From: Corynebacterium kroppenstedtii
GTDB taxonomy: Bacteria; Actinomycetota; Actinomycetes; Mycobacteriales; Mycobacteriaceae
Length of the DNA: 64,000 bases
NCBI RefSeq assembly: GCF_003243515.1
Contig: NZ_QFRA01000002.1
Span: 62,001 to 126,000 of the forward strand
Direction: 5' to 3'
The position numbers and the translations under genes are program-made. The notes under the pieces are model-generated. The model was not told the DNA's origin, made no database searches, and saw only the letters and a list, made by a program, of their open reading frames with translations. Of the stretch, positions 40,864 to 50,254 are shown one piece after another (positions within the stretch are counted from its first letter, which is position 1; every line of letters begins with the position of its first letter).

Positions 40864-41157
40864 ATGAGCACCGATATGATCCACTACAGCTTCGGCGACA
40901 TCGCGGCAGCCAGCGGAGATATCACCCAAACATCTGCACGCATCAACGGGTTACTCGATGAACTCAAGAGTCAACTAGCGCCCATGGTCAGCACTTGGAC
41001 CGGTGAATCTGCCGTCGCATATCAGGCAGCCCAGCAACAATGGGATACCGCCGCAGCCGACCTCAACCAAGTCCTGGCCACCATCGCAAGGGCGGTGGCA
41101 GACAGCAATGATTCCATGAGCGATATCAACCGCTCGGCTGCAGCATCCTGGAGTTAG
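40864..41157 (+). CDS. WXG100 protein, EsxT-like
   Basis: A 97-residue WXG100 protein with the turn STWTGESAVAYQAAQQQWD at the middle and long amphipathic helices on either side. AAGGAAG precedes the ATG after a 61-base gap from the esxU-like gene, so they form one transcript. It likely dimerises with it. No clear YxxxD/E motif is present at its end. Both open frames remain intact although eccC and eccD are interrupted. Confidence 0.88.
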   Translation: MSTDMIHYSFGDIAAASGDITQTSARINGLLDELKSQLAPMVSTWTGESAVAYQAAQQQWDTAAADLNQVLATIARAVADSNDSMSDINRSAAASWS

Positions 41158-41293
41158 CGTAAATCCCAAGGGCGCATAGGTGGGTTGACGAGGGGCAGTG
41201 TGGAAGCCGTCAATGGAGAAATTCACCAATTCATGCAGTGATTATTCATCCGCACAGTTGAACTGCACGAAAACGGTAAATAAAATTCAAGGA

Positions 41294-42310
41294 ATGAATT
41301 TTCTGCGTTCAGTGCGGTCCAGCTTCCCGCGCACAGCGTCCCACCGTCGGTCAACGGCACCGGGACATTCAGCCGCGGGCACACAACGGCCCTACACGCT
41401 GGCCCGCACTGTCGCCACACTGGGAATGTGTGCAACCCTCGTCGGCGTCAGTGTTGCCGGATGTACCTACAACTCCGAAGGAGCAGGAACATCCGACGAC
41501 CTCACCGAGACGATCTCAGTTCCTAAAGACGACGCCATTGCGAACTCCGTACCCGCAGCGCTGAAACAAAAAGGCATTTTCACCGTGGGAACGTCGGCGG
41601 ACTTCGCCCCACTCGAATTCATCGGAAATGATGGGAAAACCATCGAAGGCGCCGAAATTGACATGGCTAAAGCCGTCGGTGACCTCTTCGGTCTCACCAC
41701 GCAATTCACCAACGCAAGTTTCGACAGTCTCGTAGCATCTGTCGGCACCAAGTATGACGCGGGTTTCTCATCGTTCGATGTGAAACCCGAACGCCTCGAA
41801 CACACCAACATGGTCACCCTGTACACATCGGGGACACAATACTCCGTCCTCAAAGACAACCCACGGGCTATCGACCCCAGCGACATTTGTGGTGACTCCG
41901 TCGCCGTCCTCACCGGGTCCGTCTACGAAGAAATGGCCAACGACAAGAACGACGACTGCAAGCACAACGGCAAAAAGGGAGTCACGATCCAGTCGTACAA
42001 AAACTCTGCCGACGTCGCCACCGCCGTCGCCGGAGGGAAAGCTGACCTCTGGTTCTCCGACTCTCCCGTCGTCGACTATGCAGAGAAGCAATCCAAAGGG
42101 CGCGTCCAGCCGATCGGAAAGGTCGTCGACTCCACTCCTAAAGCCGCCATCGTCGCCAAGAATGACACGCAACTTGCCGACGCCATCCATGCCGCCATCC
42201 AAAAGCTCATCGACGACGGGACGATGAAGAAAATCCTGGCCAAATGGGGAACTGAAGAATCCTTCATTTCCGAATCACAACTCAACCCCAAGCCAGACGA
42301 TGACACATAA
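41294..42310 (+). CDS. Amino-acid-type ABC transporter substrate-binding lipoprotein, orphan
   Basis: A family-3 extracellular solute-binding protein (glutamate/cystine/polar amino acid class). After the lipobox region (TLVGVSVAGC) comes a short linker, then IFTVGTSADFAPLEFIGNDG, IEGAEIDMAKAVGDLFG, SFDVKPERLEHTNMVT and KKILAKWGTEESF, all typical. No permease or ATPase is adjacent, so it must work with distant genes or is an orphan. Start is uncertain: ATG 41294 (MNFLRSV) has AAGGA very close, and other in-frame starts lie at 41198 and 41213. It interrupts the usual esx-rplM neighbourhood. Confidence 0.87.
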   Translation: MNFLRSVRSSFPRTASHRRSTAPGHSAAGTQRPYTLARTVATLGMCATLVGVSVAGCTYNSEGAGTSDDLTETISVPKDDAIANSVPAALKQKGIFTVGTSADFAPLEFIGNDGKTIEGAEIDMAKAVGDLFGLTTQFTNASFDSLVASVGTKYDAGFSSFDVKPERLEHTNMVTLYTSGTQYSVLKDNPRAIDPSDICGDSVAVLTGSVYEEMANDKNDDCKHNGKKGVTIQSYKNSADVATAVAGGKADLWFSDSPVVDYAEKQSKGRVQPIGKVVDSTPKAAIVAKNDTQLADAIHAAIQKLIDDGTMKKILAKWGTEESFISESQLNPKPDDDT

Positions 42311-42443
42311 AACCCAGCGCCCCAGTCAAGGCGCTACTAGCCACTGCGCCACCACAGTCGCATGGCTAACTCTCGCTAGCGCAGGAGTGCTCTCTGGCTG
42401 TGCATATAAATCTGAAATCATTACAACAGGAAATAACGAATAG
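42300..42443 (+). CDS. Short lipoprotein stub (47 residues), probable remnant
   Basis: ATG 42300 overlaps the end of the preceding binding-protein gene and encodes a signal peptide with lipobox ASAGVLSGC followed by AYKSEIITTGNNE and TAG. The pattern GC-[AT]Y-[KN]SE copies the mature start of the upstream lipoprotein (GCTYNSEGAG). It is probably the 5' remnant of a duplicated lipoprotein gene, though a genuine tiny lipoprotein is possible. It is too short for any domain call. Confidence 0.5.
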   Translation: MTHKTQRPSQGATSHCATTVAWLTLASAGVLSGCAYKSEIITTGNNE

Positions 42444-42993
42444 CAACCACGATCGATGACCTCACCATCAACGCGGGCCCGACGTCGTCCACTACCCCGT
42501 CACAGAAAGCGAACCCGAACTACAGCAAGCAATGGTGCGGGAACTGCGACGCCGACACCTGCCGGCCAGCGTGAACAGCATCCTCATCTCCACTGGAACA
42601 TAGGGAATACTCTTTCTACTCGCCCCGTCATTATCTAGCTCGTCCCTGCTTTCCGAAACCCCACCGGCCGCTTACTTGAACTTCTCACATCTATTCCGGT
42701 AATCTCAGCGATCTGTGTGTCGAGTTGTCGATGTAGCGTTGATCTCGTGATAGAAACTGCGAGTCCCATACCTCCGGGGCCCTCCAATAAAAACGTTAAT
42801 CACCATGGAAATCCGTGGCGACGGTGGCGCTCTTAGAGATACGGGATGAGTAGTGACTATGACGCTGATACAACGGCACATTGTCTATGCGGCATGAGTC
42901 GCGGGTCTCCACCGGCCGCCGCGGCAGCAGACTGACGGCAGTTAGCCTGTTCAATTTTGTGGCTGGCAATTCCAGACAGACTTTCAAGGAGTC
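42444..42993 (+). other. Decayed coding remnant plus rplM leader
   Basis: A 550-base stretch with no intact gene. Around 42490-42600 one frame reads VVHYPVTESEPELQQAMVRE and on to ILISTGT with a stop but no start, which looks like eroded coding sequence. The remainder up to 42980 should hold the promoter and leader of rplM; AAGGAG at 42987-42992 is the ribosome site. Confidence 0.4.
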
Positions 42994-42996
42994 ATG

Positions 42997-43440
42997 TTGT
43001 CTACTTTCCACCCGAAGAGCGGTGACATTACTCGTAAGTGGTACGTCATCGACGCCGCCGACGTGGTGCTCGGCCGCCTCGCCGTTGAGGCCGCTGACCT
43101 GCTGCGCGGCAAGCGTAAGCCGATTTTTGCACCAAACGTTGACTGTGGCGACCACGTCATCATCATCAACGCCGACAAGGTTCGCGTTTCCGCAAACAAG
43201 CGCGAACGTGAGTTCCGTTACCGTCACTCCGGATACCCGGGTGGTCTGACCACCATGACCCTGGGTCGTTCGCTCGAAGTGCACCCGGAACGTGTCATCG
43301 AAGAAGCTATCGCCGGTATGATGCCGCACAACAAGCTTTCCCGCGCATCTATCAAGAAGCTTCACGTGTACGCAGGTAGCGACCACCGTCACGCTGCCCA
43401 GAAGCCCGAGAACTACGAGATCAAGCAGGTGGCACAGTAG
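42997..43440 (+). CDS. rplM: 50S ribosomal protein L13
   Basis: L13 is an early 50S assembly protein. The product matches the corynebacterial sequence [20 protein letters not shown] through [17 protein letters not shown] and [16 protein letters not shown] is followed by TCATGTTGTCT; the TTG at 42997 has the better spacing and gives the expected MSTFHPKSG start, while ATG 42994 adds one residue. The stop TAG overlaps the GTG of rpsI by one base. Confidence 0.97.
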   Translation: MSTFHPKSGDITRKWYVIDAADVVLGRLAVEAADLLRGKRKPIFAPNVDCGDHVIIINADKVRVSANKREREFRYRHSGYPGGLTTMTLGRSLEVHPERVIEEAIAGMMPHNKLSRASIKKLHVYAGSDHRHAAQKPENYEIKQVAQ

Positions 43441-43979
43441 TGAGCGAGAACACCGAACACCAGATTCAGGACGAGGCCAACGAGGCCGACTTCATCGCCG
43501 CTCAGGCAGCGACCGAAGAGTTCGTTTCCACCATCGGCGATTCGGTCGCCACTGAGGTTGAAGAAGAAGCTGTCGTTGAACCCGAGCAGCGCGACTTCCC
43601 GATCCAGACCGTGGGGCGCCGCAAGCGCGCCGTTGTTCGCGTCGTGATGACCGCCGGCTCCGGCCAGTTCACCTGTAACGGCCGCGCCCTGGAAGATTAC
43701 TTCCCGAACAAGCTGCACCAGCAGCTCATTAAGGCCCCTCTCACCCTCATTGAGCGTGAAGGCCAGTTCGACATCAAGGCGAACCTCAAGGGTGGTGGCC
43801 CCTCGGGCCAGGCCGGCGCTTTCCGTCTCGCGATCGCCCGTGCGCTGAACGCCTACAATCCGGCTGACCGCAGTGCCCTCAAGAAGGCCGGCTTCCTCAC
43901 CCGCGATGCTCGCGAGGTTGAGCGCAAGAAGGCTGGTCTGCACAAAGCTCGTCGCGCTCCGCAATACTCCAAGCGTTAA
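43440..43979 (+). CDS. rpsI: 30S ribosomal protein S9
   Basis: S9 reaches the P-site tRNA with its C-terminal tail. The 179-residue product has an acidic N-terminal extension of ~55 residues, as in other corynebacteria, then [39 protein letters not shown] and the end [12 protein letters not shown] at 43440 overlaps the rplM stop, showing coupling. A strong terminator follows. Confidence 0.98.
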   Translation: MSENTEHQIQDEANEADFIAAQAATEEFVSTIGDSVATEVEEEAVVEPEQRDFPIQTVGRRKRAVVRVVMTAGSGQFTCNGRALEDYFPNKLHQQLIKAPLTLIEREGQFDIKANLKGGGPSGQAGAFRLAIARALNAYNPADRSALKKAGFLTRDAREVERKKAGLHKARRAPQYSKR

Positions 43980-44020
43980 ACATCGTTTTACCCGATTTGC
44001 CGGGCTGCGTTGTACGCGCA

Positions 44021-44063
44021 AAACCCCTTGCTCTGCCACACAATTCGGCAGAGCAAGGGGTTT
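44021..44063 (+). terminator. Intrinsic terminator after rpsI
   Basis: A perfect 17-base stem: AAACCCCTTGCTCTGCC (44021-44037) with GGCAGAGCAAGGGGTTT (44047-44063), 9-base loop, ending in TTT. It can also serve the convergent acyltransferase gene at 44213. Confidence 0.92.
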
Positions 44064-44121
44064 ATCCTATACCGACCATGTATGCGCCTGACGGCCTAGA
44101 TGAATCGCTTGGCTTCTAGTG

Positions 44122-44178
44122 GACAGCGCCGGCTGCAACGTGAGGTCGTATCTCTTACCCATGACAGCGCCGGCTGCA
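44122..44178. repeat. 16-base direct repeat
   Basis: GACAGCGCCGGCTGCA occurs at 44122-44137 and 44163-44178, 41 bases apart, in the gap between rpsI and the acyltransferase. The core GCGCCGGC is itself palindromic. Meaning unknown; it may be a slipped duplication. Confidence 0.6.
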
Positions 44179-44212
44179 CGGCTTACTCGTCCCAAGCGCG
44201 GCGTCGCACCAC

Positions 44213-46324
44213 TCAGCCGCCGCTACCGACCGTGCACTGTCTAGCCGGTTTCTTTCCTTTCGGGAATGCCTGGGTCAGCGCGTCTGCAAAATGCCGACCC
44301 TTTTCCTTGGCGCCCACGGTATTCGGATGGATCCCGTCGTCAATGAACCAGTCATCGCGAACCTCACCGGCCCAATCGTAAAGACGCAGGTTGGGGTACT
44401 CCTTGCACATCTTCCGCAGCGCATCGTCGTAGTGCTGCATGCCTGAGTTCGCATATGCGGACTGGGAAGCGTTCACGGTCTTCACAGTTGGCCACAGCAC
44501 GTGCTTTTCGTCTTTGACAATATCCATAATCGTGCGGATACGGTCCTCCGCCGACGTTTGATTACCGGCGGTGACATTAGCGGCGTCGTTCGTTCCAATC
44601 GCCATCACCCAGCACGCATCTTTATAATGATGGCTCTTCATAGTGGTGACAACCTCCGTGGCGTTAGGATCATCCTTGTACCGCTCAATAACAGCCCGCG
44701 CGCCTTTGATGTCCAGGTATACATCCTTCGCCCCCACACGCTTGTATTGCGCGCCCACGCGATCCGCCGGATCCGGAAGGTAGTCGGGCGAATTGAGTGC
44801 GATAGATGTGGAATCTCCGATATGGATCACCGTTGAGCAGTCAATCCCCGTTTGAGCACTGGCCCCTTGAGCAGTGTCTGTATGGCCTGTCGACGCCGCG
44901 TCAGGGGTGTCGGCACCGTCTCCCTGCTCGTCGCCGTTAGCTCCACCGACTTTGACCGCCCCGTCGGTTCCACTGCCGCCGATCGCGGCCATCGGATCAT
45001 TGGATGACGAGGTATTAGACCCATCGGCAAGAGCTTTAGGTAACCCGGCGGCGAGAATCGCGAGAAGAATGACAGAGGCAATACCCGTGAGGACAGGCGG
45101 TGCCCCTCGTCGGCGATAGACTGACGGGTTCGTCGCGGTGCCTATTGTGCCCCCCGACACCCTACCTGACCACCACTTACGTGTCAGTGCAACAACCCCA
45201 TGCCGGCGGATCGGATCCTCGATCAATGTCCAGGACAGAGCAGCCAGAATGACAGATATCGCGGACAGAACAGGCCCTGCAATAATCAAGTGATTCTCGA
45301 CGAAACCATCGGGTGCGAACGCGATAACAGGCATGTGCCAGAGGTAGATGCCATAGGAGCGTTCGCCCACCCAGCGCAGAGGAGGAGTACCAACGATGCG
45401 GGTCATCCACGAGTGCTCGTCAGCAAGGGGGAGTAGCGCCGCGGCAGTGGCCAGAGCGAGAACGGCGAATCCTCCCTGGTAGAGCCACATGGCGTTATCG
45501 TCGGTACGAACCATCATGACGATGACGACGGCCAAACCGGCCAGCCCGACGAGGTCAAGAAGATGACGGGCGAGAGCATTGGAACGCCAGGACCGTGAAG
45601 CTTGTGTGCTGTCGGATCCCGAAGCGTTGGAGACTGCGACGCCGGGCTTCCACACGAAAGCCAGGGACGCGCCAATGAGCAGCCCTAATGCGCGAGTATC
45701 CGTTCCTTCGTAAACGCGAGTGTGATCGACGCCGGGCTCGACCAAGTAGGCCATCCACGCGCCCGATACGGCGGCCAAAATCAAGCACGTAATAGCAGCG
45801 AAACCGTGCGAATGCTTACGACGCCGCCACAGGAAAGTGATGGCTGTGAACACAAAAGGCCACACAAGATAGAACTGTTCTTCCACCGCCAGTGACCACA
45901 TGTGGCTGAGCGGTTGGGGCCCACCGAACATGTCGAAGTACGAATCGCCCACGACGATTTCATACCAGTTGTTGTAATAAAACAGTGCGGAAAGAGCTTC
46001 CCACCCTCGCTTCCCTACATTTCCGTGGTCGAGGAAGGAAGTGAGCATCATCACGGTAATTAAAACAGTGATGACCGCCGGAAGTAGCCTGCGGAAACGT
46101 CGAAGCCAGAACTGGCCAAAGTTGATGCGGCCATCACGGTCCCACTGTCTGACCAAGATCGACGTGATCAAATACCCCGACAGGGTGAAAAATACGCCGA
46201 CACCGAGTAGACCCCCGTCGGAGTACGGAACCGACAGATGGTAAAGCACAACAGCGATGACAGCTATGGCGCGGAGGCCGTCTAGTCCAGGGAGATAGGT
46301 GGATTTTCCTACGGGGCGTGGCAT
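44213..46324 (-). CDS. Membrane O-acyltransferase with C-terminal SGNH hydrolase domain (OafA type)
   Basis: A ~703-residue protein. The ATG at 46324 (MPRPVGKSTYLPGLDG) follows GGGAG. Residues ~1-400 are an acyltransferase-3 domain with about ten or eleven helices, including LPGLDGLRAIAVIAVVLYHL with the catalytic His, FFTLSGYLITSIL, RRFRRLLPAV and SLAVEEQFYLVWP. A disordered Gly/Asp/Thr segment leads to an SGNH domain: IHIGDSTSIALNS (nucleophile Ser), AIGTNDAAN (Asn block) and WFIDDGIHPN (Asp/His). Such proteins acylate cell-surface glycans. The target here is unknown. It separates rpsI from glmM and is read toward the rplM-rpsI operon. Confidence 0.92.
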   Translation of the reverse strand: MPRPVGKSTYLPGLDGLRAIAVIAVVLYHLSVPYSDGGLLGVGVFFTLSGYLITSILVRQWDRDGRINFGQFWLRRFRRLLPAVITVLITVMMLTSFLDHGNVGKRGWEALSALFYYNNWYEIVVGDSYFDMFGGPQPLSHMWSLAVEEQFYLVWPFVFTAITFLWRRRKHSHGFAAITCLILAAVSGAWMAYLVEPGVDHTRVYEGTDTRALGLLIGASLAFVWKPGVAVSNASGSDSTQASRSWRSNALARHLLDLVGLAGLAVVIVMMVRTDDNAMWLYQGGFAVLALATAAALLPLADEHSWMTRIVGTPPLRWVGERSYGIYLWHMPVIAFAPDGFVENHLIIAGPVLSAISVILAALSWTLIEDPIRRHGVVALTRKWWSGRVSGGTIGTATNPSVYRRRGAPPVLTGIASVILLAILAAGLPKALADGSNTSSSNDPMAAIGGSGTDGAVKVGGANGDEQGDGADTPDAASTGHTDTAQGASAQTGIDCSTVIHIGDSTSIALNSPDYLPDPADRVGAQYKRVGAKDVYLDIKGARAVIERYKDDPNATEVVTTMKSHHYKDACWVMAIGTNDAANVTAGNQTSAEDRIRTIMDIVKDEKHVLWPTVKTVNASQSAYANSGMQHYDDALRKMCKEYPNLRLYDWAGEVRDDWFIDDGIHPNTVGAKEKGRHFADALTQAFPKGKKPARQCTVGSGG

Positions 46325-46773
46325 ACAACTCCCGGTACGTCGATAAGTGAACAACAGAAACGAAAGCGGACCCGCAACAGTACAGCGGCACCGATGACAT
46401 AGCGTATAACGTGGCTCGCGATAACGGGGAACTAATCACATATCTCGCTACATGTATCGGCACACCGGCTACATCTTGGATATCACATCGATATGGGGCG
46501 GGGCGGCACTTTGTTCTCGGCCCCATCGCGGTAGGTGCTTCGGTGTGGGCCCGTGCACACCACTTATCCCCAGGCATGGCCGCACAGGCACTTATTCATA
46601 GCCTGCTTCTGCACAGTGCGGTGTTATGGGGCTTGTCCTATTACACTGTTGGCTCAGTTATCAAGCATCCCGGGCGTGAGCGCTCCGGCTCGGGCTGCCG
46701 GATTGCGGTAGCTAGGGTTGTGAAGCGCACACACCGAAACGCCAATGCTGAACAGTGGGAAAGGGTAGACCAG
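46325..46773. other. Divergent intergenic region, acyltransferase/glmM
   Basis: This 449-base region between divergent genes holds no family I recognise. The glmM frame is open back to 46411, but that stretch does not resemble GlmM. Promoters for both genes must be here; no boxes stand out clearly. Confidence 0.4.
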
Positions 46774-48117
46774 ATGGGACGACGTTACTTCGGCACTGAT
46801 GGTGTTCGTGGTCTTGCAAATAAGACGTTAACTGCGCCGTTGGCAATGAAGTTGGGGTCCGCTGCGGCAAAGGTATTGACCGCCAACCGGAAGGGTGGCC
46901 GTCGGCCTGTCGCTGTTGTGGGGCGTGACCCGCGTGTGTCGGGGGAGATGTTGTCTGCCGCGTTGTCGGCAGGGATGGCAAGTCAGGGTGTCGACGTCCT
47001 GCGCGTCGGCGTCATTCCAACCCCTGCCGTGGCGTTCCTGACCGATGATTATGGCGCTGACATGGGCGTTGTTATTTCCGCAAGCCACAACCCTATGCCT
47101 GACAACGGAATCAAGTTCTTCGCGGCCGGTGGCCTCAAACTTGACGACGCGGTCGAGGCGGAGATCGAAGCCACCATGTTGGAGTTGTCCGAGACTGGCC
47201 CGACGGGGGCGGGGATTGGCCGTATTGTCGAGGAATCCCCTGACGCCTTGGAACGCTATTTGTTTCATCTCGCTGGGGCTGTGCCCACGCCCTTGGATGG
47301 AATTCGGGTCGTGGTGGATTGCGCTAATGGTGCTGCGTCGACAGCTGCGCCCATGGCGTACCAGGCCGCTGGCGCCGACGTCGTCCCGATTTTTAACAAA
47401 CCCAACGCGTTCAATATCAATGAAAATTGCGGATCGACGCATATCGATGTTCTGCAACGCGCTGTGCTGGAACACCACGCTGACCTGGGGCTCGCGCACG
47501 ACGGCGATGCCGACCGCTGTTTGGCCGTCGATTCTGAAGGCAATGTTGTCGACGGTGATCAGATCATGGCTATCCTCGCGATCGCGATGAAAGAGGGCGG
47601 CGAATTGAAGAAGTCGACCCTCGTCGCAACGGTGATGTCGAATCTTGGCCTCAAGCTTGCAATGAAAGAGCAGGGTATTGAGGTCCGGACGACGAAGGTC
47701 GGCGACCGCTATGTGCTCGCGGACCTGAATGCTGGTGATTACAGCCTGGGCGGCGAACAGTCCGGGCACATCGTCATCCTCGAACACGGGACGACGGGCG
47801 ACGGGACGCTCACCGGTCTGAGCGTGATGGCACGGATGGCTCAGACTGGGAAGACGCTGTCCGAGTTGGCGTCGGTAATGAGGGTTCTCCCACAAACGTT
47901 GATCAATGTGCCGGTCACCGACAAAGCGGCCATTACCAATGACGAGGCTGTTCGGACGGCGATCACTGAGGCCGAAGAGGAGCTGGGCGAATCGGGCCGC
48001 GTGCTCTTGCGTCCCTCCGGCACCGAGGAGCTCTTCCGTGTGATGGTGGAAGCTGACGACGGCGCCACGGCGCGGAAAATCGCTGGTCGGTTGGCTGCCG
48101 TGGTCGCAAGTGTGTAA
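46774..48117 (+). CDS. glmM: Phosphoglucosamine mutase
   Basis: Converts glucosamine-6-phosphate to glucosamine-1-phosphate for UDP-GlcNAc and hence peptidoglycan. The 447-residue product begins [20 protein letters not shown]. It has the phosphoserine loop [18 protein letters not shown] (Ser in SASHN), the metal loop [14 protein letters not shown], the sugar loop GGEQSGHIV and the phosphate site [19 protein letters not shown] precedes ATG 46774. With glmS 3.2 kb downstream it supplies the amino-sugar pathway. Confidence 0.97.
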   Translation: MGRRYFGTDGVRGLANKTLTAPLAMKLGSAAAKVLTANRKGGRRPVAVVGRDPRVSGEMLSAALSAGMASQGVDVLRVGVIPTPAVAFLTDDYGADMGVVISASHNPMPDNGIKFFAAGGLKLDDAVEAEIEATMLELSETGPTGAGIGRIVEESPDALERYLFHLAGAVPTPLDGIRVVVDCANGAASTAAPMAYQAAGADVVPIFNKPNAFNINENCGSTHIDVLQRAVLEHHADLGLAHDGDADRCLAVDSEGNVVDGDQIMAILAIAMKEGGELKKSTLVATVMSNLGLKLAMKEQGIEVRTTKVGDRYVLADLNAGDYSLGGEQSGHIVILEHGTTGDGTLTGLSVMARMAQTGKTLSELASVMRVLPQTLINVPVTDKAAITNDEAVRTAITEAEEELGESGRVLLRPSGTEELFRVMVEADDGATARKIAGRLAAVVASV

Positions 48118-48198
48118 CTAGTGGACGCGCTGCGACCGTGTGATCTATAGCACTATGTGCGGATGATGTGAGGGGTGGGCGATGTCGCAGCAGTCTGG

Positions 48199-48235
48199 TA
48201 TAATTTTGCGGTGGGGATCATGGCATCAGCCATGA
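48199..48235 (+). promoter_or_regulatory. -10 box and leader palindrome of the 48.3 kb cassette
   Basis: TATAAT at 48199-48204 is a perfect -10 element; no good -35 is seen. Where the transcript should begin lies a palindrome TCATGGC-ATCA-GCCATGA (48218-48235), a 7-base perfect stem. It could be an operator or a leader hairpin. The first gene starts 31 bases later. Confidence 0.6.
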
Positions 48236-48265
48236 AATAATCGCTATGAATTTCAGGGGGATGTA

Positions 48266-48592
48266 ATGGGGGAGCTTGTTGTCTCTGCGCCAGAGGCGTC
48301 CGCGCGCTCATCGGTGTATGCGAGCGCGGGGCAGGATGTCGAATCAGTGATCGTTGGCTCGCCAGTGCCATTTATGCCCGTGCATACTGGTTTTTCGTGG
48401 GTGCAGGAGGGGCTGGCTATTGCGGGTGAGCTGGACCAACTCCGGGAGTTGTCCTGTCGGGCGTGTGAGGTTGCCGCTGCTCAGGGGCTGTCAGCGGACA
48501 GCGTTGTGTCCCAGATTGTTGGGGCCGATGATACCAATACCGCAGCGTTCGCGAACCTGGAGCCCTCGGTGGGGGCGGTGGTGGTGCGATGA
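48266..48592 (+). CDS. Conserved hypothetical protein, first gene of three-gene cassette
   Basis: A 108-residue acidic protein with no recognised domain. CAGGGGG precedes the ATG. The N-terminal third is Ser/Ala/Val-rich, the middle (FSWVQEGLAIAGELDQLREL) is an amphipathic helix followed by two close Cys (SCRACEV), and the C-terminus is variable. Size and place (after glmM) match Rv3440c in the mycobacterial gene order (recalled, not searched). Its stop overlaps the next start (ATGA at 48589), so the two are translated together and may interact. Confidence 0.65.
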   Translation: MGELVVSAPEASARSSVYASAGQDVESVIVGSPVPFMPVHTGFSWVQEGLAIAGELDQLRELSCRACEVAAAQGLSADSVVSQIVGADDTNTAAFANLEPSVGAVVVR

Positions 48593-49797
48593 GCACCCTG
48601 CCCCAGCAAATCGATTGTGCGGCAGAGTATTCGGCAGCAAGCCATGCGCTGATGTTGGGATCCGCTTTTTCCGGGGTGCTGTATCACCCGGTGGTGTCTG
48701 GGAGCCAATTAAAGATTGATGTCATGCGCGCGTCGGGCGTCGAGTGGGATCCGCTGCGGGAAAGTGCTGACACCTTACGGCGTATGATCCCGTATTTCAT
48801 GGCGGTGCGCAGCAATGGTGGCCGGGCATCTGATTCTCTTGTCGACGTCGCTGAGGGGTTGATTAGCGAGGCGGTGGACAAGGTTGGTGAGTGGCTCATT
48901 TCTCTTGCCGACGGTCACTCGGCCACCGCCGAATCCAGTGACGCCTGTGCGGACGCTCTGCAATCGGTGATGGAAGATACCGATTCAGCAATGGAAGACG
49001 CTGTCGATCTATTCACGACGGTGGTGGAGACGGGATTGCCCTTGATCCTGCCTCTGCCTCCGCCGGCGAAAAAGATCGCTATGCATGCGCTGACGCAGGT
49101 GGGGAACGCAGCGGGTTTGCTCCTGTTGAACCAGGTGAAGGCGCATGATCGTGCCCTCGGTGAAGCGTTGGGAACACTATCGACACATTGCTCGGAACAG
49201 GTCAGTGTGTGTGGAGCGTGCCCGGTCGAGCCGCCGAAACCTCTGCAGCACTGTGATGCCGTGACATCACGAGGTAAGGATGCGGTGCCGAGTGTTGTGC
49301 CGAGGAACGAATCGTCACCGATAGTGAGTGTTTGTCCTTCACCGGCGACGCCGGTCTCGCCGGGGACATCGACGCCGGCGTCCTCGTGTGAGCTGTCCAC
49401 CGGGCAGAGGGAGTCCGCGGACCGGTTGCCGTCCGCGGACCAGCGGAATCCTTCGGGTCAGCTGCAGCAGCCGTTCGCGAACCAGTCCGCATCGTCGTCG
49501 GGACGAACATGTACGCAGATGGCCAGTGGTCTGACCATTGAAAGCACTCAAGGGGCACCTGACTGGACTCAAAAAACACCGGAGAGTTCTGCTCTTTCGG
49601 GTGGGGAGTCTGGCCGACTAGAAGGAACGAGAGGGCCTTCTTCTATCCGAATGGATGTCTCGGTGCAGCAGCCACTGGAGGCTGTCGCGGGCGAAGAAGC
49701 GCACGTAGGACGGTCAGAGGAACCGGTGCCGGGCACCGCAGCAGACGACACAACATCACACTTAGGCATCACCGTAGAGAAAGCAGGGGCATGGTGA
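48589..49797 (+). CDS. Hypothetical protein: helical N-terminal domain plus disordered tail
   Basis: A 402-residue protein of unknown function. Residues ~1-200 are Ala-rich and helical (SADTLRRMIPYFMAVRSNGG; VAEGLISEAVDKVGEWLISL) with a hydrophobic stretch VVETGLPLILPLPPP. Residues ~200-402 are a Ser/Pro/Thr/Glu-rich low-complexity tail with several Cys, including CGAC. The order matches Rv3439c downstream of mrsA in mycobacteria (recalled). There is no signal peptide, so if exported it would need a pathway such as type VII. It overlaps both neighbours (4 and 7 bases). Confidence 0.65.
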   Translation: MSTLPQQIDCAAEYSAASHALMLGSAFSGVLYHPVVSGSQLKIDVMRASGVEWDPLRESADTLRRMIPYFMAVRSNGGRASDSLVDVAEGLISEAVDKVGEWLISLADGHSATAESSDACADALQSVMEDTDSAMEDAVDLFTTVVETGLPLILPLPPPAKKIAMHALTQVGNAAGLLLLNQVKAHDRALGEALGTLSTHCSEQVSVCGACPVEPPKPLQHCDAVTSRGKDAVPSVVPRNESSPIVSVCPSPATPVSPGTSTPASSCELSTGQRESADRLPSADQRNPSGQLQQPFANQSASSSGRTCTQMASGLTIESTQGAPDWTQKTPESSALSGGESGRLEGTRGPSSIRMDVSVQQPLEAVAGEEAHVGRSEEPVPGTAADDTTSHLGITVEKAGAW

Positions 49798-50090
49798 GTA
49801 ATACCGAGAATTACCGTGCGGCGTATCAGGCCATCGTGGACGCCCATCGGGCAGAAATGGATAAAAACCTCGCAGAGTTTCACCGTCAATACGGTGAACG
49901 GGTAAAGAAACTCGAGGAAATTATTCAGCAGGCCCAGAAGGCGGAAGGGGCCAGCAGCACTATCAGCAAAGAAACCACGTTTGCGACCACGCGCAAAGGC
50001 CGTCATCAGGCTCCTGATGGCCACTCGACTTTCACGTTCGGGCGCGCGACGACCAACGGGGATAAGGCTGACAACTCCCGTAGCTCGTAG
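49791..50090 (+). CDS. Small charged coiled-coil protein, third gene of cassette
   Basis: A 99-residue protein whose first ~55 residues form a probable coiled coil (AHRAEMDKNLAEFHRQYGER followed by VKKLEEIIQQAQKAE), then a disordered Thr/Lys tail. It starts with GTG at 49794 or ATG 49791 inside the end of the previous gene. Size and helix content recall WXG100-type partners, but no WxG motif is present. Unknown function. Confidence 0.6.
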   Translation: MVSNTENYRAAYQAIVDAHRAEMDKNLAEFHRQYGERVKKLEEIIQQAQKAEGASSTISKETTFATTRKGRHQAPDGHSTFTFGRATTNGDKADNSRSS

Positions 50091-50254
50091 ACGACCAATT
50101 CTCGCAGCTCTCATACGCCGCGAACACAAGGCACTTCTCGCGGTGGAGGCATTTGGGCAATACGTAGCTGACGCAACCCTCGGCCGACACCGCCCGTGGC
50201 CGACATAGCGCGTGGCTGCCCTCGGCTGTCATCACCCGCCCCCGCGCGTCTCAA

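Noticed and set aside
46411..46773. N-terminal extension of glmM
   Set aside because: GlmM proteins start at [10 protein letters not shown]; the extension resembles nothing and the ribosome site is at the inner ATG.
46828..47895. 355-codon minus-strand frame opposite glmM
   Set aside because: Antisense shadow of glmM with no recognisable family.
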